The notes beneath the pieces are model-generated. The model saw only the letters and a program-made list of their open reading frames with translations, had not been told where the DNA came from and searched no databases. A stretch of DNA of 64,000 nucleotides from Siphlonurus alternatus (lineage: Eukaryota > Arthropoda > Insecta > Ephemeroptera > Siphlonuridae), in NCBI GenBank assembly GCA_949825025.1, contig OX463787.1:3410001-3474000 (forward strand). The letters run 5' to 3'. This document shows, one piece after another, positions 13,001 to 21,700 of this stretch; position 1 is the first letter of the stretch; the number at the start of each line of letters is the position of its first letter. Position numbers and translations under genes: made by a program.

Positions 13001-13995
13001 TATCCAGGTTTCTCACTAACCGCGGTTAGGGCCAACCTAATTTAATGACACTAAACGTGGATGGTAACCTGGATAACTCTTTTCGTGAATCGTGCCCATT
13101 TAGTGTACCAAATTATGATGCTCTGATTTTTTTTAAGATTTTTTTTTTTTAGTCCAGGAACTATTTTTTAATATTATTGAAAATGCGGTCACGTCTCTTA
13201 ATTATAAGCGTCAAATAGGCGTTTTATAAGAGTAAAGTGACACGCCAATGTTAAAAATATTTCCACACATGAAAATTATGAAACTCTTTTCTCCTCTACA
13301 TCCCGTATCAGTAGCTAAAATATCAGGTGTACTACACTGTTCTGTATAATTCGATATAGTTTATGAGTAATGAATTAGTTGACTAATTTAACATCGAGAA
13401 ATGGAACTTCCATGTTAAATTATTCAACTTTAAAAATTAATAACTCAAAAACTAGATTGAATATATTTTGTATACCTGATATTTTAGCTACTGATAGAGG
13501 GTATATGTAGAGAAAATTTTAAGATGTTTCATAATTTTCAACATTGGGCGTGTTACCTTAACCCTTATCCTTTTTATTAAGGATCTAGGGGGTGAACAGA
13601 ACTTTCAATATTTTTTACCGCAAAGAAAAAAGCCAATAAAATATGTCGATTGTACGTCTCTCTGACGTCAGGCGCGGATCCAGGGGGGGGGGGGGCTGCA
13701 GCCCCCCCCCCCCCCCCCCCCGAAATTTTGGATTTAACATGGACAATATAGGCATTTCCCCCACTCCAAATTTTTTTTTTAACATTGGCCTTATGGAAGC
13801 AGCCCCCCCCCCCCCCGAATTTTTTTTCTGGATCCGCGCCTCTCTGACGTCATACTATTGTTGCAGACATTGTTGTTCCTGGGTCACATGGTGCTCTCCT
13901 ACATCATCGCGTTCGCCATCTCTTTGTCGTTCGAGGCCCCCGTCGTGGCGCTTCTCAGGATCATCAGCCCAAAGAAGGACAAGGCAGCGCGCTAA
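1073..13995 (+). CDS. NRF-6-like multi-pass membrane acyltransferase, 5' partial, 11 exons
   Basis: Exons by splice sites and phase: 1073-1171, 2840-3016, 4705-4798, 5877-6005, 7774-7939, 8453-8532, 9479-9574, 10230-10359, 11099-11273, 12290-12432, 13867-13995 (TAA). All ten junctions keep frame; 471 codons are visible. The protein matches the acyltransferase-3 half of the nose-resistant-to-fluoxetine family. Visible motifs are LLCFSVPQNARSIF, HGLRFFSMVWVILGHS (the conserved Gly-Leu-Arg and Gly-His), SVDTFFFISGLLFSFLYF, NCPKYWWRNALYINTLFP, CMLWSWYLADDTQFYVLG, DKPWTRLGPYLVGMATGW and a late YPLSRVTYCAYLVHPLV. About ten hydrophobic segments are present. The family moves acyl groups or lipids across membranes; the substrate of this member is unknown. 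The first visible exon (in frame from 1075) is polar and begins with two bases of a split codon, so the signal peptide and NRF domain exons lie left of the window. Introns carry many foldback repeats. The downstream neighbour Nup214 is convergent. Family assignment is strong; orthology to a specific gene is not attempted. Confidence 0.9.
2049..2538. mobile_element. 490-bp foldback distantly related to family A
   Basis: Termini TGGGGTACTGACC and GGTCAGTATCCCA are inverted and bounded by AA...TT, like the AATGGAGTATCGACC ends of family A. Further inverted blocks include a GACGTCAT pair and TTAAATGGGAAAATAGATCA against TGATGCATTTTCCCATTTAA. Lies in the intron between 1171 and 2840. Confidence 0.75.
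2800..2862 (-). repeat. tRNA-tail-like repeat overlapping an exon border, copy 1
   Basis: On the minus strand this reads AAGAAACTGGGGTTCAAATC then CCGACCTTGGCAG: a T-loop/box-B-like GGTTCAAATCC followed by an acceptor-like end. A diverged second copy is at 4621-4683. The repeat covers the splice acceptor at 2838-2839 and the first codons of the exon at 2840. No full tRNA cloverleaf could be folded by eye. Confidence 0.4.
3057..3273. mobile_element. TA-flanked pogo/Tc1-like foldback
   Basis: Starts CAGT and ends ACTG, flanked by TA on both sides (3055-3056, 3274-3275). It contains a 28-bp inverted pair TTCCTTCCGGAAGTAGCC...GGCTACTTCCGGAAGGAA. TA target duplication plus CAGT ends are typical of the Tc1/mariner/pogo superfamily. 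Confidence 0.7.
3574..3865. mobile_element. Family-C MITE (TAGAGGCTTCAAGT ends), copy 1
   Basis: About 290 bp. Left end TAGAGGCTTCAAGTGATG and right end CAGCTGACTTGATCGAAGCC then TCTA are inverted; TA borders both ends. The interior has GTTCCGTAAAGGAATTTTCC. Homologous copies lie at 14801-15100 and 30948-31260, and fragments near 24830-24897, 30890-30945 and 37895-37955. Confidence 0.75.
4621..4683 (-). repeat. tRNA-tail-like repeat, copy 2
   Basis: Minus strand: AAGAAACTATGGTTCAAGTC then TCGGCCTTGGCAGA, matching the copy at 2800-2862 over about 60 bases with small gaps. It ends about 20 bases before the acceptor of the exon at 4705. Confidence 0.4.
5566..5704. mobile_element. Foldback with GGGCGTGATTCACGAAGC ends, copy 1
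   Basis: Arms of about 50 bp: GGGCGTGATTCACGAAGCAG...CTGCTTCGTGAATCGCTCCC, with inner CCAGGTTTCTAACCACGTTTA paired to its complement. It interrupts another repeat whose halves (CAATAATGTGCTATCTGCT and ATTGCTATTTCAGGTGAG) flank it. Related foldbacks are at 12978-13097 and 29220-29396. Confidence 0.75.
6075..6158. repeat. 84-bp nearly perfect palindrome
   Basis: CAGAGTCTTCTGCGCGCAAT at the left is repeated inverted at the right, with the arms meeting around TTCTGAA, so almost no loop remains. Lies 70 bases after the exon ending at 6005. Confidence 0.85.
6278..6565. mobile_element. Family-A foldback MITE, copy 2 (288 bp)
   Basis: Ends AATGGAGTATTGACC and GGTCGATACTCCATT, inner TGACGTCACGAG and CGTGACGTCAC. 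Shorter than copy 1 because the right arm lacks the CTGAAAAAAATCAGGGTAGC block. Confidence 0.85.
7511..7584 (+). mobile_element. 3' fragment of the 5S-derived SINE
   Basis: CCGTTCCCTACCTTATCCC, then CGCGAGCTGTAAGCTCTTAA and GGGTGTATCCTTG followed by an A run, matching the 3' end of the minus-strand SINE at 16874-17268. The 5' part is missing, as usual for truncated retroposition. Confidence 0.7.
8724..9041. mobile_element. Family-A foldback MITE, copy 3
   Basis: Full-length copy (318 bp) with both termini and both inner CGTGACGTCACG/GTCACGTCACGAGG sites, in the intron after the exon ending at 8532. Preceded by TTAA. Confidence 0.88.
10632..10993. mobile_element. TTAA-flanked foldback TTAAAGGAGGGG, 362 bp
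   Basis: Begins TTAAAGGAGGGGAACCGC and ends GCGGTTCCCCTCCTTTAA. Arms of about 170 bp pair almost completely, including TTACTTGTGCACCAAAAAAA and GTCACCACCCTCCTCCTTC. The TTAA duplication and TTAAAGGRRG start fit Kolobok/T2-type elements better than piggyBac (TTAACCC). Confidence 0.75.
11332..11652. mobile_element. Family-A foldback MITE, copy 4
   Basis: 321 bp, termini AATGGAGTATCGACC and GGTCGATAATCCACT, bordered by TTAATGG at left and CCACTAA at right. Located 60 bases after the exon ending at 11273. Confidence 0.87.
11967..12086. repeat. 120-bp foldback
   Basis: AGGTCTGTTCGTAAATACAC pairs with the inverse ending TACGAACAGACCT, and AATCAGAAAGAATCGATTAT with its complement. The loop is around TTCTGTACATATAACATAA. 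No other copy recognised. Confidence 0.75.
12470..12708. mobile_element. TTAA-flanked foldback TTAAGGTGCATTTCC
   Basis: Left end TTAAGGTGCATTTCCATGG, right end CGTGAAAATCCACCTTTAA, inner pair TTGGCGTG...CACGCCAA and GAGCGA/TCGCTC. CG-rich compared with its surroundings. It begins 37 bases after the exon end at 12432. Its right TTAA is also the left TTAA of the next element. Confidence 0.7.
12705..12921. mobile_element. Second TTAA-flanked foldback abutting the first
   Basis: Begins TTAAAAGGCGGATTCAGATG and ends CGCCATGTGAATCCACCTTAA; the interior has GCGATGCGACGCG against CGCGTCGCGTCGC. It shares bases 12705-12708 with the element to its left. Confidence 0.65.
12955..13620. mobile_element. 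Old family-A copy broken by two younger foldbacks
   Basis: Left part TTGCGGAAATGTATAGGG matches the family-A block GCAGAAATGGATAGAGGG. After the insertion at 12978-13097 the family resumes with CCAAATTATGATGCTCTGAT and AGTCCAGGAACTATTTTTT. A partial TTAAGGGTAAGG-family foldback occupies about 13205-13570, and the family-A end (AACTTTCAATATTTTTTACC) follows. Boundaries are approximate. Confidence 0.5.
12978..13097. mobile_element. Foldback with TTCACRAA ends, copy 2, nested
   Basis: GGGGGCGATTTTCACAAACG at left and TTTTCGTGAATCGTGCCC at right, inner GTTATCCAGGTTTC and complement. Related to 5566-5704. Sits inside an older family-A copy. Confidence 0.65.
13669..13842. mobile_element. hAT-type MITE, copy 1, next to last NRF exon
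   Basis: Ends CAGGCGCGGATCCAGG and CTGGATCCGCGCCTC, flanked by the 8-bp direct repeat TCTGACGT (13661-13668 and 13843-13850). An 8-bp target duplication with CAGGSGCGGATCC termini is characteristic of hAT elements. The inside is mostly C/G runs. The right flank is only 24 bases from the exon at 13867. Confidence 0.75.
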
Positions 13996-14434
13996 CGTTA
14001 TCCCTACCATGGCACTATCCAGCCTGCCAGCCTGTTTAGAAGTCTCAGTAGCTCAGACGTGTCATTACATGAACAATATAAATAATTAACCCCAGCATTT
14101 CCAAGGGAACCCGTAACTCTTTAAAAGCGAGAAAAAAAAAAAGTGTGAAATACTTAAAAAAAAAAAACGTGACCAAATTTGTAATCCTTAGTTAGCTACC
14201 CAGCAATGTATTTCCGTAAAAAAATTAATTGAGAATTTTTTTGAAATCTTATTTAATATGTGATTTAAACAGCGGATCGTTCCGACCTTTAATGTATTTA
14301 AAAAAAAATTATTAACAGTTTATTTCCAATCTCATATTAAATTTAAATTTTAAGATATTTAAATTACTATTCAAAAAATGAAACTAGTAAAAATATATTT
14401 TTTTCCAAAAAATAATAAAACAATAACTTAATAC

Positions 14435-14798
14435 TTAAGGGTAAGGTAACGCACGCCACCGGCCAATGTTAAAAAAAATCCCTGTCACAAAAATTCTGAA
14501 AAAAATTTAAAATGTTCTCCTCTACACCCCCTATCAGTAGCTAAAATATCAGGTGTACAAATACGATCTAGTTTTTGAGTTATGAATTTTTAAAGTTGAC
14601 CAATTTAACATGGGAGTTTCATTTCTCCATGTTAAAGTAGTCAACTTTAAAAATTTATAACTCAAAAACTAGATCGTATTTGTATACCTGATATTTTAGC
14701 TACTGATAGGGGGTATAGAGGAGAACATTTTAAATTTTTTTCAGAATATTTGTGACAGGGATTTTTTTTAACATTGGTGGCCGTTACCTTACCCTTAA
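14435..14798. mobile_element. TTAA-family-B foldback, copy 1
   Basis: 364 bp including TTAA at both ends. TTAAGGGTAAGGTAACGC and GTTACCTTACCCTTAA are inverted, with inner CCCTATCAGTAGCTAAAATA, then TCAGGTGTACAAATACGATC against complements. The loop is around AACATGGGAGTTTCATTTCT. Full homologues at 31829-32183 and 52391-52745. Confidence 0.85.
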
Positions 14799-14800
14799 AA

Positions 14801-15100
14801 AGAGGCTTCAAGTGATGCGCTCTCGCTGCGCAACTGTTGTCGCTAAGGCCCATCTTGCACTTGAAAATGAAGCAAACTGTTTTTTTTTTTTAACTTTTCT
14901 CGGTTATAGATCAAGTAAAAAATTTAAATTTTGAATTATCTACTGTATTTTTCAGTTTGGACTAAAGTTCCGTAAAGGAATTTTCCCTAAAAAAATCTTA
15001 TTCTTCTTAGTGAAAAAACGAATTCACGTTTTTTTTTTTTTTACATAGGTTCGGTATAGCGGGAGGGAACACCAAAAAATCAGCTGACTTGAAGCCTCTA
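14801..15100. mobile_element. Family-C MITE, copy 2
   Basis: AGAGGCTTCAAGTGATGCGC ... CTGACTTGAAGCCTCTA. About 90 percent like the copy at 3574-3865 by eye, and it starts two bases after the TTAA element to its left. Confidence 0.75.
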
Positions 15101-15410
15101 TTGCAGCAATATATCATTAATAAAAAGTACTGGGTTCCTTAGTCAATGTTTAATTAGCAAGTAATGTTCCATATATAAAAAAGCTACTGAGACTATTTTT
15201 ATTGTATTCTGTGATCATCTCATTTGTATATATACTCATAAATTGTTATTTTGTAAAGTTAATATTTTTACTATGATTACATTGTATTAACTATAACATA
15301 ATTTTCGGGATAAAAAGATGAAAGACTACGCAAATAAAGGTAATTATTTTCTTGTCTTTTATATAATTACATAGATGATGAACTTTATTATAATCAACTT
15401 TTATTTTTGA

Positions 15411-15594
15411 TTAAAATATAATAAAATAAAAAATGGACTTTTACCCTCACCGTAGTTATAATCCGTCTCTTGACCACATCGCTGGTGTAGTGTTAGTGAA
15501 TATTAGTGACATTAATTACTTACGCATCAAGAGACGGATTCCAACTACGGTGAAGGTATAATAAAAGTCTATTTTTTATTTTATTATATTTTAA
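15411..15594. repeat. 184-bp foldback
   Basis: Arms TTAAAATATAATAAAATAAA continuing through CTCACCGTAGTTATAATCCG and TCTCTTGA pair with CATCAAGAGACGGATTCCAA then CTACGGTGA and the A/T inverse. Only about 50 unpaired bases lie in the centre. No second copy recognised. Confidence 0.8.
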
Positions 15595-16468
15595 TCATGA
15601 ATAACCTTCACTCGATCGTCAAATTATCTTAACTTTTATTTTGTTTTGTAGAAATAATATAACGTATTATTGGCATTTTATTAAATACACATAAAAATAA
15701 TTACGATGTATAAAATTTAAAGCTAAACAATGTACTTTTGAGTATATTTTAACTTATTTTTAACTGCATATAAAATATATCGTGGTAAATGTTACCATCA
15801 AGCAACAAAAAAAAGCATGAATCCATTCTATTTTTTTTTTTTTAAATTATAAAATGATAATATTAATGTTAAAATTTTTATTAATTATTTGAAAATTCAT
15901 TTTTTTTTTTTTTGTCTTCTATCAAGAAATCACAATCTATCTCTTTATTGTTTTGCTCACATGTTAATTGTGTGAATGTTTAGTTGATTAATTTAATGTT
16001 TGTTAATAATATATAAATTAAAAAAAAAATAAACAACATTTCTTTCTTGACCATTTAATGCACGATTGTAAAAAAAAAATATATATATATTATTTAGACT
16101 TCATTGTATATAATATAACAATAAACATATTTTAATGTACTAATGTACATCATGTACCATATATATATTTATCTATATATACAATTGTTGCATTAGTGAG
16201 AAATTAAAATGTAATAATTATTTTAGACAATTATTGTTGATAAGACATATAATAAAAAAAAAAAACTGTTGTAAATTTATTATGTTTTTCATTTTGTAAA
16301 TAACAAAGATATATTAATAATAAAAGAATTTACTTTTTATACAATGTAAAAACTGTACTTGTTTTATTTTTGTAGTGTTAATTGAATATATACAGCTTGT
16401 TCCTAAAAGTAACCTAAGTTATATTCCACCGTAAGGTAACGCGCGCAACATTACGATAGTAACAATGA

Positions 16469-16770
16469 AATGGAGTACTGACCTAAATTTTTTTTAATGC
16501 AGAAATGGAGAGAGCGTGTAAAGTTATGCTACCCTGATTTTTTTCACATTTTTTAGAGTCAAAAATAATAATAATAATAATAATAATAATCAAAACTTCT
16601 TTTTGTGACGTCACGAGGCGCCGCTCCTTAACAAAAAGATAGGACATGCATGCCACCTCGTGACGTCACAAAAAGTATATTCAATACATTTTTAAAAATA
16701 GTTCCCGGGCTCAAAAAATCTGAAAAAAAATAAGGGTATCATAACTTTGCACGCTCTATCAATTTCTATA
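16469..16770. mobile_element. Family-A foldback, copy 5, with (AAT)n inside
   Basis: Left end AATGGAGTACTGACC is clear; the right end fades near GCACGCTCTATCAATTTCT. A microsatellite of nine or so AAT units (16564-16590) replaces the usual GGGAACTATTTTTAAAAAA block. Confidence 0.75.
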
Positions 16771-16873
16771 TATGTATAATATGATACGGTAACAATCCAC
16801 TTTCCTGGCATAAAAAGGGAAATAAGTGAGATGGGTAAGGACAGAGAGATAGCAACAACCACTATCTCTTGGC

Positions 16874-17268
16874 TTTTTTTTTTTTTACAAGGATATACAC
16901 CCCTAAGAGCTTACAGCTCGCGGCGGGGTACTGGGTAGGGATAAGGTAGGGAACGGATAGTGGCCACGGCCTGCATGCTTACGCGTCCCAGCATTCGCTG
17001 AGGTGAGACTGAGGGAACCGTGGAAAACCTCAGTCAGGACGGACACCTCTACTTTTTCTCAATGGACCAAAGCGATGTCCAAAGCCTGGGGAACCACACA
17101 CAAGTGCATTACTGCACTGGGTGGAAAGCGAGACAAATTTACCCTAGGAAGGGAGCAGCGTATTTTTTACTTGAAACGGTCACCCATCCAAGTACTAACC
17201 ACGCTCGACGTAGCCTGACTTCGGTGATCTAACGAGAACCGGTCAATGCACTGCGCCACGCTCGACCT
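16874..17268 (-). mobile_element. 5S rRNA-derived SINE, near full length
   Basis: On the minus strand, 17243-17179 reads GGTTCTCGTTAGATCACCGA, AGTCAGGCTACGTCGAGCGT, GGTTAGTACTTGGATGGGTG then ACC. This is the inner half of metazoan 5S rRNA with its polymerase III internal control region (box A, intermediate element, box C) nearly intact. It is preceded by GAGCGTGGCGCAGTGCATTG, not by the normal 5S 5' half. A body of about 300 bp follows and the element ends in a poly(A) at 16885-16874. A 3' fragment of the same family is at 7511-7584. The 5S head plus unrelated body and A tail define a SINE3-type (5S-headed) SINE, not a 5S gene. Confidence 0.75.
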
Positions 17269-17749
17269 CTTTAGAAGGGAAAGAAGTAAAATGGGTATAA
17301 AGGACAAAGAGATATCGGGTGAAATGGAACTTCCATATGTTAAATTAGTCAACCTTAAAAATTAATAACTCGAAAACTAGCTCGTTTTTGTATACCTGAT
17401 ATTTTACCTACTGATAGGGGATGTAGGGAGAATATTTTAATTTTTTTTCATAATTTTTATGAATGGGATTTTTTTAGCATTGGGCCAGCTGATCCGTATT
17501 ATCTCTACCTTAACATGGAGAAATGGAACTTCCATTTTAAATTAGTCAACTTTAAAAAATCATAACTAAAAAACTAACTCAAATTTTATACCTGATATTT
17601 GAGCTACTGATAGGGGGTGTAGAGGAGAACATTTTATTTATTTATTTATTTTTTTTCATATTTTCATTTTTGTTTTTTAACATTGGACGTGTCACCTTAC
17701 CCTACCCTTAACTGTTAAGGGTAGGGTAAGGTGACACGCCGGACTTAAC

Positions 17750-17925
17750 CAGGGGCGGATCCAGCCCGCGGCTTTGGGAGGGGCGGTGCCCTATCCCGCA
17801 ATGTTAAATTTTGGAGTGGGAGGGGGGCGACGGGTGGTGGGTGGTAATACCTTCAATGTGTTTCGGGACCTTTTGGGGGGGGCGATCGCCCCCATCGCCC
17901 CCCCCCCCCCTTGGATCCGCGCCTG
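17750..17925. mobile_element. hAT-type MITE, copy 2
   Basis: Ends CAGGGGCGGATCCAG and GGATCCGCGCCTG with an 8-bp direct repeat GACTTAAC on both sides (17742-17749, 17926-17933). Same family as 13669-13842. Confidence 0.8.
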
Positions 17926-18711
17926 GACTTAACTTATCTCAAGAAAAAATGCAGTTCTTTCTTGTTTCTGGCAAATGTTAATTGTGTGAATGTTTGATTC
18001 TGTTATTTCATTAATATTTAATGTTTATACATTTTAAAAGTATAAACAAAAGTCTTATACATCATTTATGATGAATGAATATTAGTATTAAAATGGAGTA
18101 TTTTGACTTTATTTGCATATAAAGTTAATACCCTTGACGCCATTTTACCTTTTCGGGTGTGGCCAGGCCGATATTTAGCCTTATCAGTAAGAGTTATCTT
18201 GCAAAAATGCTGGGACTTACCAGGCTCCCAGAACTCTTTCCTGCACTCTTCTGGGCTCCTACTACCAGATCTGTGCAGCCTGCAGTGGCAGTGCAATACT
18301 GCAGGGCAGCGGAGTATAGACAGCTGTAAGCTGCCTTCCTCCTACCAATTCCATAATCTAGTAATTAGTCACACCCATCCCAAGTCACGAAAAGTCTGCC
18401 GTGTTATTTTTTGTAAAATATATTTATTTGGTGTATTTTTTTTTTATTACAAAGATGTTATTACATTTTTTTTTTAATAATTTTATTACAAATTTCAAAG
18501 CTGGATAAAAAAAAAAAAAAAAGAAAGTTGAATTTAAGACACAAGAGTTCTCGACTGCATCCATCGCACCAATTGGCACCTTTGAAAAAAAATATAATTC
18601 TTGTGAACTAAAATCAAATTTAGAGCAATGTTAATTTGAGTTAGGAGCTTTCATAGTTCAATTTCTGTTGAGAAAAAAGAAAAAAATATTACTCTTTGAA
18701 AATTATTTATG

Positions 18712-18717
18712 TTTATT
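18712..18717 (-). terminator. Nup214: Candidate poly(A) signal of Nup214
   Basis: AATAAA on the minus strand, 70 bases downstream of the Nup214 stop codon. This is the first canonical hexamer after the stop, and a T-rich (minus strand) context follows. Position is plausible for a short 3' UTR. Confidence 0.5.
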
Positions 18718-18786
18718 TTACATGTTGATAAAAATAAGAGAAAATTATAATTCAGTTTAAAAAAAATAAACAACTACAATAACATT

Positions 18787-21700
18787 TTACCTCCAACTTG
18801 AAAAGGAAGTACCGCCAAAGGAGCTTGACTGAGGCGCAGGTGCATTATTGTTACTTTGTTGTTGCTGCTGTTGTTGAGGGGCTCCGAATGCACCGAAGGG
18901 AGGGGGTGCTGCCGTTGGGGCCTGCTGAGCAAGGTTCCCGAATGTTACGGTGTTTTGTGATGCCAGGGCGGTGAAAGTGTTAGCCTGAGGGAAGGCAGAG
19001 GTCTGTTGCTCTGTCGCTCCGAAACTCGGGGTTGGACTGGTGGAACCAAATACGCTACCAAATGCAGGAGCTCCACCGAATGTTGGGGGAGCACCGAAAC
19101 CTCCACGAGATGTGGGACTGCTGAAGGATGATCCTGAAATCAAAGAGGAACGATTGGTTGTAAAAAATGTAACGATCTTTAAGGATAACTGTCATAGAAC
19201 TCATGGAAGAATGAGGGCAAAAGCAAATCTGCCTACCATGATCTTGTTGCAATAATGAGCTATCTGCTATTTCAGATGAGCAGAACAATAAGCTTTATTT
19301 TATACCAATTTACAGATCATAATTATATTTATCTGAAACAGCAGATAGCTTATTATTCTTTATGAGAGAAAATTCAACCAACACATTTTTGTCTCTATCA
19401 AAAACATTTTTATTGCTGCAAAGGGAAAGTAAAAGTTATGAGACAATTGGGACGAGAAAAAAAGTCATCGATGGATCTTCTTCAAATTAACTAGGTAGAC
19501 TTACAAGTTCTTACAACAGTTTTCTTATAAGCCCTGATTTTTTTCAGATTTTTTTAACTGCCGAATTATGAAATATAGGCCGAAGAATAGCAAGTCTCGA
19601 TTTTGATTGACGGTGCTTGGCATGTCTTCAACCAATATGGGCATACATTTCATAATACACTTGTTAAAAAAATCTGAAAAAAAAAAAATCAGGGCTTATA
19701 AGAAAAATGTTGTAGGTCTACCTAGTTAACTTGAAGAAGATCCTTCAATGACTATTTTTACCCATGTTAAATTTTGTCAATTAATAGGTTAAGCCTTAAA
19801 AATAAATTAAAAACAGTAAAAACTCGTTATTATGCAACTTGTTGTTAGGTAAAACTCAATTTTGAATGAAGGAGATCGCGGTCCCGTAAAAAATAATTAG
19901 CATTGCGTGGACAGGAAAAACTTGATATAAGGTAAACCTAATTTCCTGAGTCCCTTGACATTACGTAATAACATAATGTTGTTTTATTATTCTTTTAATT
20001 TTGTTGTAAAATATAAATATGTATTTATGTATAAATTGACATGGGTGAAATAAAATAAAATAAAAAAACAAAAAAAAAACAAGTTTTTACTGAAACGATG
20101 GGACCACAAAAAATGCCTGTACACCGTAGGTTTTATGGGTGACGTCATAAAAGACGTTTGGCATCAAGATACGAGTGATAAGAGAAGGCAGTATCGAATG
20201 ACTTTTGATCAAACAACTTCACAGATACAATACACATCATTGTCGATACCATGTAAACAAATAAGCATTTTTTGTGATCCTGTCGGTACAAAATAAAAAA
20301 AATATTTCCTAATGATGAATGAAGCAACAGCAAGGCTCATAAAAGACTTGCATTTCCCTTACCCCCAAAGATGTTCGATCCCGAGGAAGGAGAGTTTGCT
20401 GGTGATCCGAAGACGCTGCTCGCCTGGAAGGGTACTGAGCCAGCGGCCACCCCGGCGCTGAAGGGACCCGAAGAAGTCTGCCCGAATATCGAGCCACCAC
20501 TCGAACCGAATGTAGAGGGACTGCTGTGACAGAAAAGTGCAATATTTTTTATTTATTTTATTTTTTAGCAATTGTTTTTAGGGCATAGAAATAAAACAGC
20601 ATAGAAATAAAACAAAAATATCATAATGACATTGCTCAATACAGTAAAAACTCTTTGTTACGCAACTTGTTGTTAGGTTGATTTTGAGTAAAGGAGATTG
20701 TAGTCCCGTCAAAAATAATTAGCATTGCAGGTTATAAGAAAAAATAAGGTAAACCTAATTTTCTGGGTCCCTTGACTTTATGAAATAAAAGTTTTTACTG
20801 TATATTTTGATGGTAAACTATAAATATTTTTAGTCTACAAAATAACTCTTACAGTAATTTATTGATAATAAATAAATAAATCTTTATAGATTTTGAGTAA
20901 TATTTTTTGATAATGTAAATCTTAAATATTGAATAGCTCAAAATTTTCACCAATTTTGATATCTTCTTAAAAAAAAAAAAAAAAAAAAAAAATCCACAAA
21001 AATCCGGTTTGATAAAATTTTCAGAGAGCTGTTCCGGTACCATCTACTAAGCTTATTTTTTTTTTACATTTTTTTTTAACATTAAACCTTAATGCTCCAC
21101 CAGCAAGGATGCAGACGCCTGGCGGACTACCGTTGAAACTCCTGATTTGACGTCAAGCATGCAAGCACCTAATAGGTAGAGAGCGGAAAAAAGTAATTTC
21201 GATTTTTTGTGCATATAATGAGGACTATTTTGCTGTCATTTAGGATGTCCACCGATCTCCGGAAGTGAATTAAGATAAGCCTGTATATAAAAAAAAATAC
21301 TATTTAGGTTTTTTTTTTTTGTTTTTTTTTGCAACTAATTTGTCAAAAAGTGACTTTTTTTTGTGACTTTTTGACACTTCTTAGTGCATTTCAGCTATCT
21401 TCTTCAAATCGTCAATAGAAACTACTAAAGAAATATAGTAAAAAAATAAAACTCACAAAACACATCAGAAATTTAAACACAGAATTTTTTTTTGACAATG
21501 CATGCCATCTATGGATGTTCATCTTTTAAAACTAATAAAAATATTTTTTTATTGATAATATTTTTAAAAGCCTATTTGCTGCCTTTTCTAAAAAAAAGTG
21601 ACTTTTTGTAGACTATTCTAAAAAAAAAGGCGACTTTTTTTAAAGACTATTTTCCAAGAAAAAGTTGACTTTTTAGGCGCCTATTTTTTTAAAAAAAAAA

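Larger units (their letters stand above)
13996..18786. other. Intergenic gap between convergent NRF-like gene and Nup214
   Basis: Holds 3' UTRs of both genes plus foldbacks (14435-14798, 14801-15100, 15411-15594, 16469-16770), the SINE (16874-17268), two half TTAA-family elements (about 17310-17520 and 17505-17720) and a hAT-type MITE (17750-17925). A GC-richer stretch at about 18150-18350 has no recognised homology. The rest is AT-rich with A/T runs. No further gene is supported. Confidence 0.6.

Noticed and set aside
13643..14089. 148-codon frame over the last NRF exon
   Set aside because: It reads the exon in the wrong frame and is filled with Pro/Arg from G/C runs of the hAT MITE. The correct frame ends at TAA 13993-13995.
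16990..17240. Overlapping 70-codon frames near 17003-17232
   Set aside because: They lie in the 5S-derived SINE on the opposite strand and have no protein signature.
17179..17243. A 5S rRNA gene
   Set aside because: Only the inner half of 5S is present; the 5' half is replaced by another leader and a 300-bp body with poly(A) follows.
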